Shown here: positions 7,491 through 7,515 of the stretch, piece by piece
Layout: every line of letters starts with the position of its first letter
Position numbering within the stretch: position 1 is the stretch's first letter
DNA from: an uncultured Ruminococcus sp.
GTDB taxonomy: Bacteria; Bacillota; Clostridia; Oscillospirales; Acutalibacteraceae
Length of the DNA stretch: 7,515 nucleotides
NCBI GenBank assembly: GCA_902773265.1
Contig: CACYDZ010000175.1
Coordinates: 1-7,515, forward strand
Reading direction: 5' to 3'
The notes under the pieces: generated by a model
The model's input: only the letters and a program-made list of their open reading frames with translations
Told to the model about the DNA's origin: nothing
The model's database searches: none
Made by a program: the position numbers and the translations under genes

Positions 7491-7515
7491 AATCCTATGA
7501 GGGGCGTTGCCCCTC
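7470..7515 (+). repeat. Copy 4 of the hairpin-rich repeat, cut by the window end
   Basis: Hairpin I is TTAAAGGGC (7470-7478), loop GTT, GCCCTTTAA (7482-7490), perfect. AATCCTAT leads to hairpin II, GAGGGGC (7499-7505), loop GTT, GCCCCTC (7509-7515), where the window stops. The order and loops are those of copy 3, and hairpin III should lie just beyond the edge. Confidence 0.85.

Overview
The window carries the class I heat-shock (dnaK) operon of a low-to-medium GC Gram-positive bacterium. The order is hrcA-grpE-dnaK-dnaJ, followed by prmA and an Mrp/NBP35-type iron-sulfur ATPase gene, all on the + strand. The Firmicutes assignment rests on the gene order, a perfect CIRCE operator before hrcA, and a DnaK that lacks about 25 residues in the ATPase domain (the Gram-positive deletion). 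The GrpE C-terminus (IRHAMV where many families have LRPAMV) and the short clostridial-type Mrp point to Clostridia, most likely the Ruminococcus/Oscillospiraceae side. That last step is inference from memory, not a database match.

Layout: 1-88 is a partial copy of a hairpin-rich intergenic repeat. 138-202 holds a sigma-A type promoter and the CIRCE operator. hrcA (230-1255), grpE (1272-1817) and dnaK (1891-3768) follow closely. A 141-bp gap before dnaJ holds a candidate internal promoter and a strong hairpin; dnaJ (3910-5076) starts at a GTG behind an ideal ribosome binding site. 5077-5505 has no gene. It contains a decayed composite copy of the repeat, a second well-kept copy and a strong terminator-like hairpin. 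prmA (5506-6422) is broken by an apparent single-base deletion near 5607. mrp (6449-7279) ends at a terminator (7291-7331). A 47-codon ORF of unknown meaning (7347-7490) runs into a further copy of the repeat, which is cut by the window edge.

How the genes work together: HrcA represses its own operon through CIRCE. GrpE and DnaJ are the nucleotide-exchange factor and the J-domain co-chaperone of DnaK. PrmA methylates ribosomal protein L11 and follows dnaJ in other Firmicutes as well. Mrp is an Fe-S cluster carrier with no direct link to the chaperones.

I do not see a new defence, mobile or metabolic system. The two items most worth checking are the prmA frameshift and the intergenic repeat family. 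The repeat's three tandem hairpins show compensatory base changes between copies, and one arm could pair with either of two partners.
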